Assembly (NCBI GenBank): GCA_947503965.1
Contig: CANNFU010000003.1
Coordinates: 372,001-436,000 of the forward strand
Source: an uncultured Paracoccaceae bacterium
Lineage (GTDB): Bacteria > Pseudomonadota > Alphaproteobacteria > Rhodobacterales > Rhodobacteraceae
Direction: 5' to 3'
Length of the DNA: 64,000 bases
Numbering within the stretch: position 1 is the stretch's first letter; every line of letters starts with the position of its first letter. Both the position numbers and the translations under genes were made by a program. Positions 18,251 through 27,677 of the stretch are shown piece by piece. The notes beneath the pieces are model-generated. The model was not told the origin of the DNA. It was given only the letters and a program-made list of their open reading frames with translations, and did no database searches.

Positions 18251-19663
18251 ATGATCACTCCGGTAATTTTGTGCGGCGGCTCTGGCACGCGGCTTTGGCC
18301 GCTGTCGCGCAAAAGCTACCCAAAGCAGTTTTCGGCGCTGATGGGATCGGAAAGCCTGTTTCAGACCAGTGCGAAGCGGGTGCAGGGGCCGCTTTTCAAT
18401 GCGCCCGTGATCGTCACCGCGAATGATTTCCGGTTCATCGCCGTTCAGCAATTGCAAGAGACGGGCGTTGATCCGGCCGCCGTGCTGATCGAGCCTTCTG
18501 GCCGCGACACGGCCCCGGCAATTCTGGCGGCCGCGCTTTATCTGCAGGGCTCTGATCCCGATGGCCTGATGCTGGTGGCACCGTCCGATCATGTGATACC
18601 CGACAGCGCATTGTTCGCGGTCACCGTCGAGGCGGCTGTGCCTGCCGCTCAAGGCGGGCAACTCGTCACCTTCGGGATCACGCCTGATCGACCTGAAACC
18701 GGCTATGGCTATCTGGAACTTGATGCGGCACCCGGCAAAGAGATCCGCCCGATCCCGCTCAAGAGCTTTGTGGAAAAGCCAGACGCATCACGGGCGGCAG
18801 AGATGCTGGCGCAAGGGCGTTATCTTTGGAATGCGGGGATCTTTCTTTTCTCTGTCAAAAGCATCTTGGCGGCATTTGAAGCGACTGCGCCTGAGATGGT
18901 TGCGGCGGTGAAGGCTGCAGTCGGTGGCGCAAAGGCGGATCTGGGATTCTTGCGCCTTGCCGAGGAGCCGTGGGCGGATGCGCCGGCAATTTCAGTCGAC
19001 TATGCGGTGATGGAAAAGGCGTCCAACCTGTCTGTCGTGCCATATACCGGACGCTGGTCTGATCTGGGTGATTGGGCGGCCGTCTGGCGCGAGACTGAAA
19101 AAGACGGGATGGCGCAAACGCCCGAAACAACAGCGATTTCCTGTAAGAACACTCTTTTGCGATCCGAGGTGGAAGGCCAGCATCTGGTTGGTATCGGGCT
19201 TGATGATATCGTCGCCGTTGCCATGCCGGACGCGGTGTTGATCAGCCACAAGGACCGCACGCAAGAGGTCAAGCAGGCCGTCGCACAGCTCAAATCAGTT
19301 AATGCGATACAGGCCGAGAATTTCCCAAAGGATCACAGGCCATGGGGTTGGTTTGAAAGTCTGGTCATCGGGGACAGATTTCAGGTCAAACGGATCGTGG
19401 TGAATGCCGGTGCGGCGTTATCACTGCAATCGCATGTGCACCGGGCCGAACACTGGATCGTCGTACAGGGCACGGCCAAGGTGACGGTGGATGACGACGT
19501 CAGACTGGTGACCGAGAATCAATCGATCTACATTCCACTGGGTGCGAAACACCGGATGGAAAACCCCGGCAAACTGCCCATGGTGCTGATCGAGGTGCAG
19601 ACAGGCAGCTATCTGGGCGAGGACGATATCATCCGGTACGAGGATATTTATTCAAGGGAATAG
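18251..19663 (+). CDS. manC: Mannose-1-phosphate guanylyltransferase / mannose-6-phosphate isomerase
   Basis: A 470-residue type II PMI/GMP that makes GDP-mannose. The N-terminal pyrophosphorylase domain has GGSGTRLWPLSRKSYPKQF; the middle has FVEKPD and WNAGIF. The C-terminal cupin (about residues 370-470) carries the isomerase motif with HVHRAEHWIVVQG. The frame opens at 18188 but the ATG at 18251 follows an AGAGGA site and gives the family start MITPVILCGG. It supplies GDP-mannose for gmd-fcl immediately upstream. Confidence 0.95.
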   Translation: MITPVILCGGSGTRLWPLSRKSYPKQFSALMGSESLFQTSAKRVQGPLFNAPVIVTANDFRFIAVQQLQETGVDPAAVLIEPSGRDTAPAILAAALYLQGSDPDGLMLVAPSDHVIPDSALFAVTVEAAVPAAQGGQLVTFGITPDRPETGYGYLELDAAPGKEIRPIPLKSFVEKPDASRAAEMLAQGRYLWNAGIFLFSVKSILAAFEATAPEMVAAVKAAVGGAKADLGFLRLAEEPWADAPAISVDYAVMEKASNLSVVPYTGRWSDLGDWAAVWRETEKDGMAQTPETTAISCKNTLLRSEVEGQHLVGIGLDDIVAVAMPDAVLISHKDRTQEVKQAVAQLKSVNAIQAENFPKDHRPWGWFESLVIGDRFQVKRIVVNAGAALSLQSHVHRAEHWIVVQGTAKVTVDDDVRLVTENQSIYIPLGAKHRMENPGKLPMVLIEVQTGSYLGEDDIIRYEDIYSRE

Positions 19664-19827
19664 ACCATCACGGTGTTGGCATGCGTCCGCCGTGCCAGGT
19701 CAATGTCGGTTGGTAATCACAAAACCAAGATGTAACATGACATCAAAGTCCCTTTTTGCACTAAGTTTTGCCATAGTTTTGGTGTGTCTATGCTTGGTGA
19801 AATTCCAAGATCAGGAGTAACCCGTCA

Positions 19828-21375
19828 GTGTGTGAGATATGCCAAGCATTAGCCGATCAAACGGCTCTAGCCGCTGAAATTCCGGCAAATAGCCCTGTCG
19901 AGTCGCTTTTTTCGGGCACACAGCGCACGGATACAAACGTATCGGTTCACCTGGTGGGGTTTGGGCAGGATTCGGTTTCAAATCTGGACAGTACAATTTC
20001 TGAAGGCTGGTCATCCTACGAACGCGCCCGGGTCGAGGCCGCATTGGCATCTATTGCAGCGGTCGCCAACGTGACATTCACCATTACATCGAACGCCAAT
20101 GCCGATTTTCAGCTTGTGAAAAGCGACGATCCCTTCAGCAGCGCCGGACAGCTTGGCTACTTCTACCTGCCGAACTTTTCTGGCCAAAGTGTTGGTGTAT
20201 TCAATTCGGACGGCATTGGCTGGACCACCAATGGGTTGCGTGAAGGTGGCACCGGTTATACGACACTCGTGCATGAGTTTCTGCACGGGCTTGGCCTTGA
20301 GCATCCGCACGATGGGAACAGCGTTATGCAGGGTGTGACAAGCCCCTTTGGTGACTTTGGCAACAACAACCTGAACCAGGGTGTTTACACAACAATGTCC
20401 TACAACTCCGGCAATTTCGGAACCCCAAATTCGGATCGGGGGTCAGAGGCCGGGCCAATGGCGTTGGATATTGCGGCACTTCAAGAGCTCTATGGCGCAA
20501 ACATGTCGCATGCCACAGGTGACGACATCTACGAGCTGGATGCATCAAACAGTGATGGCGCGGCGTGGAAATCCATCTGGGATGCGGGCGGAACCGATAC
20601 GATCCGCTTCAGCGGTACCGCAAACGCCGTTATCGACTTGCGCGACGCAACACTTGAATATGCGCCAGGTGGTGGGGGTTACATCTCAAGCGCGGCGAAC
20701 GTGTCAGGCGGGTATACTATCGCGAATGGCGCGATTATCGAAAACGCGATCGGTGGTCGTGGCAACGACACGATCATCGGCAACGAAGTGGGTAATGACC
20801 TCCGAGGCAGCGGCGGAAATGACACGATCAGCGGCAACGCTGGCGATGATACCATTTCGGGTAATTCCGGCGCGGATGATCTGGACGCAACAAGCGGAAC
20901 AAACCTGATCTATGGCGGCTCTGGTTTCGATGACATCACCGGCGGGTCTGAACGGGATACGATCTATGGCGGCGGCGGGAATGACAGGATCACCGGAAAT
21001 AACGGTAATGATTTCCTGTTCGGCGGCCGTGGTGATGATGTAATTGATGCTGGCGGCAATAATGATCAGATCACCGGCGGCATGGGTGCTGACGATCTGC
21101 GCGGCGGCAATGGTGACGACGTTTTCATCTTCGAATTTGCCAGTGACAGTTTCGCAGGTGCGGGCAACCGTGACACCATTCGCGACTTTCAGGTAGGTGC
21201 CGACACCCTCGATCTGAGCGCGATTAACGGCATCACCTTCGCCGGTGACATCGTCTTGAATATCAGCGGCGGCAATACGATTGTCGGTGTCGATGTGAAC
21301 AACGATAACGTCGCCGACATGGAAATCTTTTTGACAGGCGTGACTGGTCTTAGCGAAAGCGACTTCATCCTGTAG
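19828..21375 (+). CDS. Serralysin-like M10 metallopeptidase with RTX repeats
   Basis: A 515-residue secreted protease candidate. The catalytic zinc motif HEFLHGLGLEHPH lies at 149-161 (His149, Glu150, His153, His159), and the Met-turn TTMSYN has Met190. RTX nonapeptide-type repeats (GGxGxD, GNDTIxG) fill roughly 310-430, and the hydrophobic C terminus ends in SDFIL, as in type I secreted proteins. The GTG at 19828 follows AGGAG (19813-19817). There is no N-terminal signal peptide, in line with type I export. No T1SS genes or inhibitor gene are in the window. Confidence 0.88.
   Translation: MCEICQALADQTALAAEIPANSPVESLFSGTQRTDTNVSVHLVGFGQDSVSNLDSTISEGWSSYERARVEAALASIAAVANVTFTITSNANADFQLVKSDDPFSSAGQLGYFYLPNFSGQSVGVFNSDGIGWTTNGLREGGTGYTTLVHEFLHGLGLEHPHDGNSVMQGVTSPFGDFGNNNLNQGVYTTMSYNSGNFGTPNSDRGSEAGPMALDIAALQELYGANMSHATGDDIYELDASNSDGAAWKSIWDAGGTDTIRFSGTANAVIDLRDATLEYAPGGGGYISSAANVSGGYTIANGAIIENAIGGRGNDTIIGNEVGNDLRGSGGNDTISGNAGDDTISGNSGADDLDATSGTNLIYGGSGFDDITGGSERDTIYGGGGNDRITGNNGNDFLFGGRGDDVIDAGGNNDQITGGMGADDLRGGNGDDVFIFEFASDSFAGAGNRDTIRDFQVGADTLDLSAINGITFAGDIVLNISGGNTIVGVDVNNDNVADMEIFLTGVTGLSESDFIL
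20755..21120 (+). repeat. RTX calcium-binding repeats in the M10 peptidase
   Basis: The DNA encodes successive Gly-Asp-rich units such as GGRGNDTIIG, GNAGDDTISG and GGGGNDRITG, which bind calcium and fold into a parallel beta-roll after secretion. The repeats are diverged at DNA level and are part of the coding sequence. Confidence 0.85.
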
Positions 21376-21449
21376 CGGCTGACCAGCGGCCTAATTGCGG
21401 ACATCGCACGCGCGCCTTAAGAACGCTTTAAATTGTAAAGGTGGGTTGA

Positions 21450-22469
21450 ATGCGCGTACTTGTCACCGGCGGCGCGGGCTATATCGGAAGCCATACATTG
21501 CTCGAACTCATGGCGCAGGGGCATGAGGTCTGCGTGCTGGATAACTATTCTAACGCGACGCCAGAGGTGCTGACACGGGTGCGCACTTTATCAAACGGGC
21601 AGGTGACAGACTTTACCGGTGACGTCCGCGATGCGAATAAGCTGGACGAGGTCATGCAGGCCTTTCAGCCCGACGCTGTCATCCACTTTGCCGGGTTAAA
21701 GGCGGTGGGCGAAAGTACCGAAAAACCACTGCTTTATTATGATGTCAATGTGGCCGGCACGCTTTCGCTGTTGCACGCAATGGATCGTGCCGGATGCAAG
21801 AAAATCATCTTTTCATCCTCCGCCACCGTCTACGGTGATCCCGTTTATTTGCCATATGATGAGGCGCATCCGACCAATCCGACTTCGGTCTACGGGCAAA
21901 CAAAATTGGCCGCTGAAAAAATGCTGACGGCCTGGACCAGCGCACAGCCTGGCACGACGGCTGTTTTGTTGCGCTACTTCAATCCGGTTGGGGCACATGC
22001 CTCTACCAGATTGGGGGAAGACCCCAAGGATGTCCCCAACAACCTGATGCCATTTATTGCGCAGGTTGCGGTGGGTAAGCGCGAGGCATTGACGGTCTTT
22101 GGCGAAGATTACGACACGCCCGATGGTACCGGAAAGCGTGACTACATTCACGTCGTCGATCTTGCGCGTGCGCATGTCGCAGCGCTTAACTATGCGGTTG
22201 ATCATGAGGGTGCCCGCCCGTTCAACATCGGCACCGGCGACAGCTACAGTGTCCGCGACATGGTTGCCGCATTTGAACGGGCCAGTGGTCGCACCATCCC
22301 GACCAAGCTGGCCGGGCGCCGGGCCGGGGACATCGCCGAGATGCAGGCAAATGCCAGCCGTGCACAAACCGAAATGGGCTGGAAAGCGACGCATACGCTC
22401 GATGACATGACGGCAAGCACTTGGGCGTGGCAGGCAGCCAATCCAAATGGATATATCAACACGGACTAA
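21450..22469 (+). CDS. galE: UDP-glucose 4-epimerase
   Basis: A 339-residue GalE that interconverts UDP-glucose and UDP-galactose using bound NAD. GGAGYIGSHT is the NAD site, SSSATVYG the Ser region and YGQTKLAAEKM the Tyr-Lys pair; RYFNPVGAH and GTGDSYSVRDM are family motifs. It stands 74 bases after the RTX protease gene and converges with the phosphomannomutase gene. In this context it probably supplies UDP-galactose for a surface polysaccharide. Confidence 0.95.
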   Translation: MRVLVTGGAGYIGSHTLLELMAQGHEVCVLDNYSNATPEVLTRVRTLSNGQVTDFTGDVRDANKLDEVMQAFQPDAVIHFAGLKAVGESTEKPLLYYDVNVAGTLSLLHAMDRAGCKKIIFSSSATVYGDPVYLPYDEAHPTNPTSVYGQTKLAAEKMLTAWTSAQPGTTAVLLRYFNPVGAHASTRLGEDPKDVPNNLMPFIAQVAVGKREALTVFGEDYDTPDGTGKRDYIHVVDLARAHVAALNYAVDHEGARPFNIGTGDSYSVRDMVAAFERASGRTIPTKLAGRRAGDIAEMQANASRAQTEMGWKATHTLDDMTASTWAWQAANPNGYINTD

Positions 22470-22471
22470 GC

Positions 22472-22505
22472 TGATCTTGCTGCATGCGGGTGTGCCAGCA
22501 GATCA
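22472..22505 (+). terminator. Imperfect hairpin after galE
   Basis: TGATCTTGCTG (from 22472) can pair with CAGCAGATCA (to 22505) with one bulged base, directly after the galE stop. No T run follows on the plus strand, so termination strength is uncertain. Confidence 0.35.
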
Positions 22506-22511
22506 AGAAAA

Positions 22512-22540
22512 AACTCCTCGTGCTTTACGCACGAGGAGTT
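22512..22540 (-). terminator. Rho-independent terminator of the phosphomannomutase gene
   Basis: AACTCCTCGTGC (22512-22523) pairs perfectly with GCACGAGGAGTT (22529-22540). Reading the minus strand, six T follow the stem, so it terminates the phosphomannomutase transcript. The 3' untranslated region between it and the stop codon (about 130 bases) contains a second small stem, GGCGG-AAAA-CCGCC, at 22587-22600. Confidence 0.8.
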
Positions 22541-22669
22541 CGGGTACTCGAAACAAACTATAAAACTTAGCCCCCGCCGCAACTTTGGCGGAAAACCGCC
22601 GAATGCTCTGTGCGCATTGTCACAGAATGATAAAAGTTTTCAGAATTTCACGATGAAATGGTGACATAT

Positions 22670-24046
22670 CTACAAACCGATTTGTGCCGCCATCTCTTTC
22701 ATACCTGTCTTAAGTGTCTGTTCAGCGACGGCGACGCTGTCCGCTTCGACATAAAGCCGCAGTTCCGGAGCATTTCCTGATGGCCTTACATGCACGACAC
22801 GACCGTCCGCCAGCGTCATGCGCGGCCCGTCAATCTGGTTCATGCTGCTCTCGGTGCCGCCCAGCTTTTTCAGGAATGTCTCGCGCTCGGATACGTCCGC
22901 AACCAATCGGGCCACGAACGTCTGTGCGTTTTCTATCGGTACCTCCTGCAATCTGTCAGCTGCGGTGAAGCGCGCGGGTTCCGCGGCAACGCATGCCGCA
23001 AGGTCGCGATCACGCGCCGCAACCAATGTAGCAATGATCGGTAGAACCGCGTCACGGGTCATCAGCGGTGCAATGGGCCCGGCGGGACCTTCGGCAGCAA
23101 AGCCCAAAAGAAATCCTCCGTTGGCTTCGTAACCGACGACCTTACCTTTGGCCTTTGCCATGCCGGCAATGACATATGGCGAGCCGATCCGGGTCCGGAT
23201 CACCTTGGCAAAATGGCCCCCTAAAACAACACCGGAATTTGACGAAACAGGCGTCACGACAGTCTCTGCGCCCAATGCGGCCGCTGCGATCTGCCCCAGC
23301 ACATCGCCCACAACAACCGTGCCGGTCGCATCGGCGACAAGAGGACGGTCGCCATCGCCATCCGTCGATAGAATTGCGTGACAGTCATGTTGCGCTGCCC
23401 AATCACGCAACTGGATGCGTAAGGTGTCCGCTACCGCCTCTGTATCGACAGGGACGAAATCGTCTGACCAGCCCAGGGTGATCACATCTGCACCCAAACC
23501 TCGCAAAAGCGCGATCATCAGATCGCGCCCCACTGCGCTATGCGCATAAAACCCGATGCGCCAGCCCGCCAAAGCAGGTCCGTAGGCGTCAACGTAGCGG
23601 GCAATATAGCTTGCGGCGACTGTATCTGCCTGGCGCGGCGCGGGACCCGCAAGGGCCGCTGTGTCGGTGCCTAAGGCACCAAGAATAGCCGCCTCATGCG
23701 CCTTGGTAATTTCACCCTCTGGCGTATAGAACTTCAGCCCATTGCGATCCGCGGGAATGTGGCTGCCTGTCACCATCACCGCCGCCGCACCCGCCTCCAT
23801 CGCGGCAAGAGCAAGGGCAGGGGTCGGCACCGCGTCGCACATGGTAATCTGCAACCCCGCGCGACGCCCTGCTTGCATCACCATCTGCGCAATATCCGGG
23901 GACGAGTCGCGCAAATCATGCGCCACAAACAAGCCAGCCCCCATCGGGCAGGTCGCGGCAAAGGCGCGAACATGATCATCGACACAATCGGGGGTCAGTT
24001 CTGTGACAAGGCCGCGCAGACCGCTGGTGCCAAATTTAGGGGGCAT
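22670..24046 (-). CDS. manB: Phosphomannomutase
   Basis: A 458-residue alpha-D-phosphohexomutase that interconverts mannose 6-phosphate and mannose 1-phosphate, the substrate of ManC. Domain 1 starts FGTSGLRG, the phosphoserine loop is TGSHIPADRNG, and the metal site is STDGDGDRP in the middle. The C-terminal domain has HVRPSGNAPELR, the phosphate-binding loop. AGAGGA precedes the ATG. It completes the GDP-mannose/GDP-fucose supply route. GlmM is less likely, given length and context. Confidence 0.9.
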   Translation of the reverse strand: MPPKFGTSGLRGLVTELTPDCVDDHVRAFAATCPMGAGLFVAHDLRDSSPDIAQMVMQAGRRAGLQITMCDAVPTPALALAAMEAGAAAVMVTGSHIPADRNGLKFYTPEGEITKAHEAAILGALGTDTAALAGPAPRQADTVAASYIARYVDAYGPALAGWRIGFYAHSAVGRDLMIALLRGLGADVITLGWSDDFVPVDTEAVADTLRIQLRDWAAQHDCHAILSTDGDGDRPLVADATGTVVVGDVLGQIAAAALGAETVVTPVSSNSGVVLGGHFAKVIRTRIGSPYVIAGMAKAKGKVVGYEANGGFLLGFAAEGPAGPIAPLMTRDAVLPIIATLVAARDRDLAACVAAEPARFTAADRLQEVPIENAQTFVARLVADVSERETFLKKLGGTESSMNQIDGPRMTLADGRVVHVRPSGNAPELRLYVEADSVAVAEQTLKTGMKEMAAQIGL

Positions 24047-24243
24047 TGATTATCCTCTTGCTCGTTTGCACGCACCTTATGCGGGGCATCTGCGAAGTCC
24101 AAACCAATTGCCGAGAATACCCAGCAAATACGCGACTGTGTTGAGGCAATTCAACCGTAAGAACCACTTCGCCGCCACAATCAGACCATGGCGGCGACAT
24201 CGGCATATTCGACTTATCGGCCGTGGGTTCTGGGGGGAACTTT

Positions 24244-26469
24244 GTGTCCGAAATTACATTCATCACTTATCTGACGGTACCCGGCGATCTTGATCATTCA
24301 CGGATCACGGCGCTGGACATTCTTGCCGTGGGCGGCGCGACCTATCTGATCGGTGCCACCCGTTACGACGGTGTGATGCAAAGCTGGGAGATTGATGGTG
24401 GATCGTTGATGTCCGCCGATTTATTGGGCTTTGACGGGACGCTTCGTGCTGGCGGTACGGGGTCATTTGCGACGCTGGATCTAAATGGGGGGACAGGTCT
24501 GCTGACGGGTGGCGCCACGGGCGGCAATCTGCAGACGGTCGGATTGAACCCTGACGGGTCCTTTTCCGCCAACGCGACCTTTGGCGACATCCCGGCCGTC
24601 TTTGGCGGATTTCAGCACGGTGTGACGGTGACGCTTGGGACAGGTACGCAGGCCGTCTATGGCGGCATGGTTGATCAGGTCGGGATCGGGCGGCTGGATT
24701 TCGATGCTGACGGGGCATTGCTTGGCCACACGATCGAGGGTGGTAGTCCGGGAACATTCACAGCCCAGATCAGCGCCATTGATGTGGCAGAGGTTAGCGG
24801 AGCAACATATCTTTTGACCGCCAGCAGCAGCGGCAATGGCGTGACCAGCTGGAATGTCGGGAACAATGGTAACTTGACGGCCATTGAAAGCCTTGGAACC
24901 GAGGACGGGCTTTGGGTCAGTGCACCGACAGCCATGCAAGTGGCGGATGTTGGTGGCGCCACCTATGCTGTTCTTGCGGCGGCGGGCAGCGGCACGCTGA
25001 GTGTGATGGAGATTGGCACAGATGGCAGTCTGATCATCCGCGATCATATCCTTGATACACGCGATACCCGATTTGCCGGGGTGACCGCGCTCGACATTAT
25101 CTCGCATGGCGGACAAACCTATGTCATCGCCGGGGGCGCAGATGACGGCCTGACGATCTTTGTGCTGCTGGAAGGCGGGCAGTTATTGGCGCGTGCGACC
25201 ATCGAAGACACAGTCGATATGGGTCTTGATAATATCAGCGCGATCAGTGCTGTCGGGCGCGGTGACGGGCTTGATATCTATGTCGCCAGCAGCAGTGAGC
25301 CGGGGATCACCCAGCTGCGGTTCGATACGGGCACCGCCGGTATTACCGCCACTGCAACACTGGCAGGCGGGCTACTTGCAGGCACAGCGGGGGCTGACAT
25401 TCTGCAAGGGCATAACGGCGATGATCTGATTGCGGCGGGTGCGGGTGATGACATCATCCGCGACGGGGCCGGAACCGATACTTTGAGCGGGGGGGCAGGC
25501 GCGGATGTCTTTATACTGTCGCAGGATGGCCAGACGGATACCATCACCGATTTCGTCCTCGGAGAAGACCGCATTGATCTGTCGCTATGGCCGTTTCTGC
25601 GCGATATCAGCCAGCTGTCCATCAACCTGCGCAGCGATGGCATGATCATCAGCTATGGCAGCGAGACGCTTGTCGTGCTGAGCGCTGATGGTCAACCGAT
25701 CGACTATCGCGATCTGCAAACGGGCGATCTGATTGGCACGACACGCTTGCCACAAAATATTGAGCCGGGTTTCCCCGGCCCGCTTCAACCACCCGTGATT
25801 CTTGATTCACCGCCTGCGCCACCGCCGGCTGATCAGGGCGGGGCGAATAATCCGCTATTGGGTATGCAGGTTCTTGTGGCTGGCAACGTCGATGTGCTGC
25901 GCGGTTCTTTGGGCGGCGGATCTGCACCGAACAACGACGTGATTGACGGTGGAACTGGCGCGGATGTTCTGAATGGGGGCACTGGAAATGATGTCATTCT
26001 TGCAGGTGCGGGCGATGACGTCCTGTCTGGCGGGGCGGGCAATGACACGCTTTTGGGGCGGGACGGGGCCGATACGTTGGCCGGTGGGAACGATGCCGAC
26101 ATTCTTTTGGGTGGCCGTGGCGACGACAGCCTGGATGGCGGCAATGGACATGATCTGCTGCGCGGTGGGGAAGGTGATGACACGCTTGCCGGTGGTGCGG
26201 GTGATGATGTGCTCTTCGGAGACGCGGGCGCGGATACATTCGTGTTCAACGGCGGGATCGATCAGATCGCAGACTTTGAACAGGGGATCGATCAGATCAC
26301 GCTGGACGCCACGCTTTGGACCGGCCTGACCTCTGCGGCGGATGTCTTGTATGTCTATGGAAGCATTGATGGCACGCAAGCGACCATAGATCTGGGCGAT
26401 GGCAACATCCTGATGATTGATAATGTTGTCGATTACGGCACGCTGGCCGATGATATTGCGCTGTTCTAG
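24244..26469 (+). CDS. Large secreted protein: beta-propeller domain plus two RTX clusters
   Basis: A protein of about 741 residues. Residues 1-370 are a series of beta-propeller-like blades with the recurring phrase 'I(T/S)AxDxxxVGGATYLxxAxxxxxG' (for example VGGATYLIGATRYDG, VSGATYLLTASSSGNG, VGGATYAVLAAAGSG, HGGQTYVIAGGADDG). RTX repeats follow at about 380-430 and 565-665, and the hydrophobic C terminus ends DDIALF. No N-terminal signal peptide is seen, fitting type I secretion. The GTG at 24244 has GGGGGGA seven bases upstream; another GTG at 24223 is possible. Adhesin, enzyme or structural role cannot be told. Confidence 0.75.
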   Translation: MSEITFITYLTVPGDLDHSRITALDILAVGGATYLIGATRYDGVMQSWEIDGGSLMSADLLGFDGTLRAGGTGSFATLDLNGGTGLLTGGATGGNLQTVGLNPDGSFSANATFGDIPAVFGGFQHGVTVTLGTGTQAVYGGMVDQVGIGRLDFDADGALLGHTIEGGSPGTFTAQISAIDVAEVSGATYLLTASSSGNGVTSWNVGNNGNLTAIESLGTEDGLWVSAPTAMQVADVGGATYAVLAAAGSGTLSVMEIGTDGSLIIRDHILDTRDTRFAGVTALDIISHGGQTYVIAGGADDGLTIFVLLEGGQLLARATIEDTVDMGLDNISAISAVGRGDGLDIYVASSSEPGITQLRFDTGTAGITATATLAGGLLAGTAGADILQGHNGDDLIAAGAGDDIIRDGAGTDTLSGGAGADVFILSQDGQTDTITDFVLGEDRIDLSLWPFLRDISQLSINLRSDGMIISYGSETLVVLSADGQPIDYRDLQTGDLIGTTRLPQNIEPGFPGPLQPPVILDSPPAPPPADQGGANNPLLGMQVLVAGNVDVLRGSLGGGSAPNNDVIDGGTGADVLNGGTGNDVILAGAGDDVLSGGAGNDTLLGRDGADTLAGGNDADILLGGRGDDSLDGGNGHDLLRGGEGDDTLAGGAGDDVLFGDAGADTFVFNGGIDQIADFEQGIDQITLDATLWTGLTSAADVLYVYGSIDGTQATIDLGDGNILMIDNVVDYGTLADDIALF
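25936..26240 (+). repeat. Main RTX repeat cluster of the propeller protein
   Basis: Encodes consecutive units of the type GGTGADVLNGGTGNDVILAG with Asp at the calcium-binding positions. A shorter cluster lies at about 25381-25520 in the same gene. Confidence 0.85.
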
Positions 26470-26472
26470 AAC

Positions 26473-27588
26473 CTACTGTGCCGCAATCGTCGATACCGTG
26501 TTGAACAGGCCGACAGCTGTTAATGCGGGGCCAAGCGGGCTTTCGGTGCCGTAGACAAGGTCTTCGTCCTGTAACAGGAAATTCCCCGCCGAAAACAGCC
26601 CGTCCGCCGATGTCAGATCAATCGTGAACACGACCCGCTCTTGCGGGGGTCCTGATAGATCATCGCGCACGGCGGTTGATGCGTATTCACGCAGGATCAG
26701 AATACCCTGAGGGTTCGCACGGGCATCCGCCACGCCGCCGACGATCGCCATCGCCTCAAGCGCGGTGACCTCTTGCTCGGGGAAATCGTGGACAGCTTCC
26801 AGACCGGTTGCACCCAATGACACAAACTGCCTGTCATCGCCAATCAGCATCACACGGTCACCGCCCTGTACTGCGGTGTCCAGATTTGGGTCAGCCAAAA
26901 TTCGGTCAAGCGACATGGCATATGTGCGGCCACCCCGCACAAGGCGGACCTGCGGGTTGATCAAGGCGGGGTTCGCCCCACCACCCAGCGACAGCAAATC
27001 AAGGATCTTGAAGTTGCGATCAGGCAATTGATAAAGGCCTGGGGCGTTGACGCCTGTGACCAGATTTGCGGTGTTTTCGCGGCCAGCTTCGACAACCAAC
27101 TGCACCTGGGCCGAGGGAATGGTGCGGATCAGCTCCTCTTCGATGCGGGATCGCGCGGTATCCGGCGACATGCCAGCGATGCGTAATTCGCCGATATAAG
27201 GTACAAAAATGCGGCCGCTCGTGCTGACCTGGGTCTGCTGCAATGTCGTCGTCCGCTGGCCAGTGCCCGCCAAAAGCGAATTGTCCTCGGCGTCCCAGAC
27301 CGTCAGCGTGACCAGATCACCAGACGCAATGATCAGCGATGCAGGTTGTTCCTGTCGTGCGATCCAAGGGTATGATTTTGCGTCCTTTTCCGGCCATGAT
27401 CCGATGACTGGCAGTGTCTCTTTCGTGACCTCGAAAACGGCGAAATCGTAGACCAATGGCTCACCTTCGTCGCGGGTGACCGCGTTCGAGGCGGCAAGCA
27501 CTTCGGATTGGAAACCGGCACCGCGCGGCAGGCTACACCCTGCAAGAGCAACACACACAAACAACGGCACAAATCGAGACAGTTTCAA
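26473..27588 (-). CDS. Polysaccharide export outer-membrane lipoprotein (Wza-like)
   Basis: A 371-residue polysaccharide biosynthesis/export protein. A signal peptide ends in the lipobox ALAGC. The PES domain begins around PASLIIASGDLVTLTVWD and continues to VSTSGRIFVPYIGEL, followed by SLBB-type segments (NAPGLYQLPDRNFKILDLL and later). The frame is open upstream to 27894, but no ATG fits; TTG at 27588 is preceded by AAGGAA at good distance and yields the lipoprotein signal. It would form the outer-membrane channel for a capsule or exopolysaccharide. No Wzc, Wzx or Wzy partner is in the window. Confidence 0.85.
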   Translation of the reverse strand: MKLSRFVPLFVCVALAGCSLPRGAGFQSEVLAASNAVTRDEGEPLVYDFAVFEVTKETLPVIGSWPEKDAKSYPWIARQEQPASLIIASGDLVTLTVWDAEDNSLLAGTGQRTTTLQQTQVSTSGRIFVPYIGELRIAGMSPDTARSRIEEELIRTIPSAQVQLVVEAGRENTANLVTGVNAPGLYQLPDRNFKILDLLSLGGGANPALINPQVRLVRGGRTYAMSLDRILADPNLDTAVQGGDRVMLIGDDRQFVSLGATGLEAVHDFPEQEVTALEAMAIVGGVADARANPQGILILREYASTAVRDDLSGPPQERVVFTIDLTSADGLFSAGNFLLQDEDLVYGTESPLGPALTAVGLFNTVSTIAAQ

Positions 27589-27677
27589 ACTGGTGATTCC
27601 TTTTTCGGCGCTGGGGCAATCTACACGCAGCGCCGCACAGACAACAACCGTACCGTGCGAAATCGCACCGTTTCGAC

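Noticed and set aside
19768-19794. Possible sigma-70 promoter before the M10 peptidase (TTGCCA and TATGCT)
   Set aside because: The spacer would be 15 bases, too short for a confident call.
25936-26240. Repeat array that could be read as a direct-repeat locus
   Set aside because: It is explained by RTX coding repeats.
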